Positions 63,842-64,000 of a DNA stretch of 64,000 nt are shown piece after piece. A model generated the notes under the pieces. It was given only the letters and a program-made list of their open reading frames with translations, was not told the DNA's origin and made no database searches. Each line of letters opens with the position of its first letter. Within the stretch, counting starts at the first letter, position 1. Both the position numbers and the translations under genes were made by a program. This stretch comes from Penelope pileata (taxonomy: Eukaryota > Chordata > Aves > Galliformes > Cracidae). The DNA lies in contig WBMW01001518.1 in the NCBI GenBank assembly GCA_013396635.1, positions 1-64,000 on the forward strand, given 5' to 3'.

Positions 63842-63866
63842 TCTAAGTAGGGAATCCCTACTTAGA
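63842..63866. repeat. Perfect 12-bp inverted repeat, 1-nt centre
   Basis: Arms TCTAAGTAGGGA and TCCCTACTTAGA are exact reverse complements around a single A. This is the longest near-perfect palindrome I noticed in the window. Confidence 0.88.
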
Positions 63867-64000
63867 AACAAAAAGCAAATAGCATACTCATTTTCTCTGT
63901 GTCTTCAGCCCAGACTCATAACCAGATAAATCCCTACCATCTCAAGAAGTTTTGCTTTTTTTCTTTTTTCTTGTCAACCATTTTGATTACAAGCATAAGA

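Larger units (their letters stand above)
5574..64000 (+). other. GABRG3: GABRG3 intron 5, 5' part (at least 58.4 kb)
   Basis: The intron opens with a consensus donor GTAAGT. No sequence resembling the next exon (the ~138-bp segment before M1), the M1-M2 exon or later exons was seen, so the whole remainder is read as one intron. GABRG3 is known for very long introns. All the transposon features listed below lie inside it. Confidence 0.8.

Noticed and set aside
1..64000. CRISPR arrays, riboswitches, operons or other prokaryotic systems
   Set aside because: No regularly spaced repeats, no ribosome-binding pattern, and the sequence is clearly vertebrate intronic DNA.

Overview
The window is vertebrate nuclear DNA, almost certainly from a bird and most likely a galliform such as chicken. 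The evidence is an AT-rich, intron-dominated landscape carrying many CR1 LINE copies (both the 'TCATAGAATCATAGAATGG' antisense tail and the 'ATTCTATGATTCTATGA' sense tail), avian-type endogenous retroviral LTRs, and two mariner-type transposon remnants resembling the chicken Galluhop family. The species call is an inference. No bacterial-style genes, operons or CRISPR arrays are present.

The only gene I can support is on the + strand: an internal piece of GABRG3, the gamma-3 subunit of the GABA-A receptor. Two coding exons are present. A 221-bp exon (3112-3332) encodes part of the extracellular ligand-binding domain. An 83-bp exon (5491-5573) carries the Cys-loop. Their lengths, phases (both introns split codons as expected) and splice sites match the exons usually numbered 4 and 5 in GABA-A subunit genes. 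Positions 1-3111 are the end of intron 3, 3333-5490 is intron 4 (2158 bp), and 5574-64000 is the start of a very long intron 5 (at least 58.4 kb). I found no later exon (M1-M4 region) in the window.

Intron 5 holds nearly all of the remaining recognisable structure. From left to right: a small tandem duplication (7285); an LTR end fragment (11935, -); CR1 pieces (13135 +, 15372 -, 17735 +, 19106 -); a polypyrimidine block (18600-18780); a nested cluster (21871-23665) of mariner, LTR fragment, young CR1 and old CR1; two CR1s lying 5'-to-5' (29112-29765); CR1s at 34598 (+) and 38022 (-); a complete-looking solo LTR with a 5-bp target duplication (41844-42388, +); a larger GC-rich LTR on the minus strand (47504-48269); CR1 (48582, -); old CR1 pieces (52700-53160, +); a decayed minus-strand frame that may be CR1-derived (53541-54170); a second mariner end abutting a CR1 (54177-54745); an ancient CR1/L3-like piece (61660, -); a shortened LTR (62511, +); and a last pair of opposed CR1s (62917-63680). 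The intervals between these show no gene, RNA gene or repeat that I can recognise.

I see no new biological system here. The most useful items are the GABRG3 exons, the dated-looking transposon layers, a few perfect short hairpins, and a possible old CR1 ORF relic.
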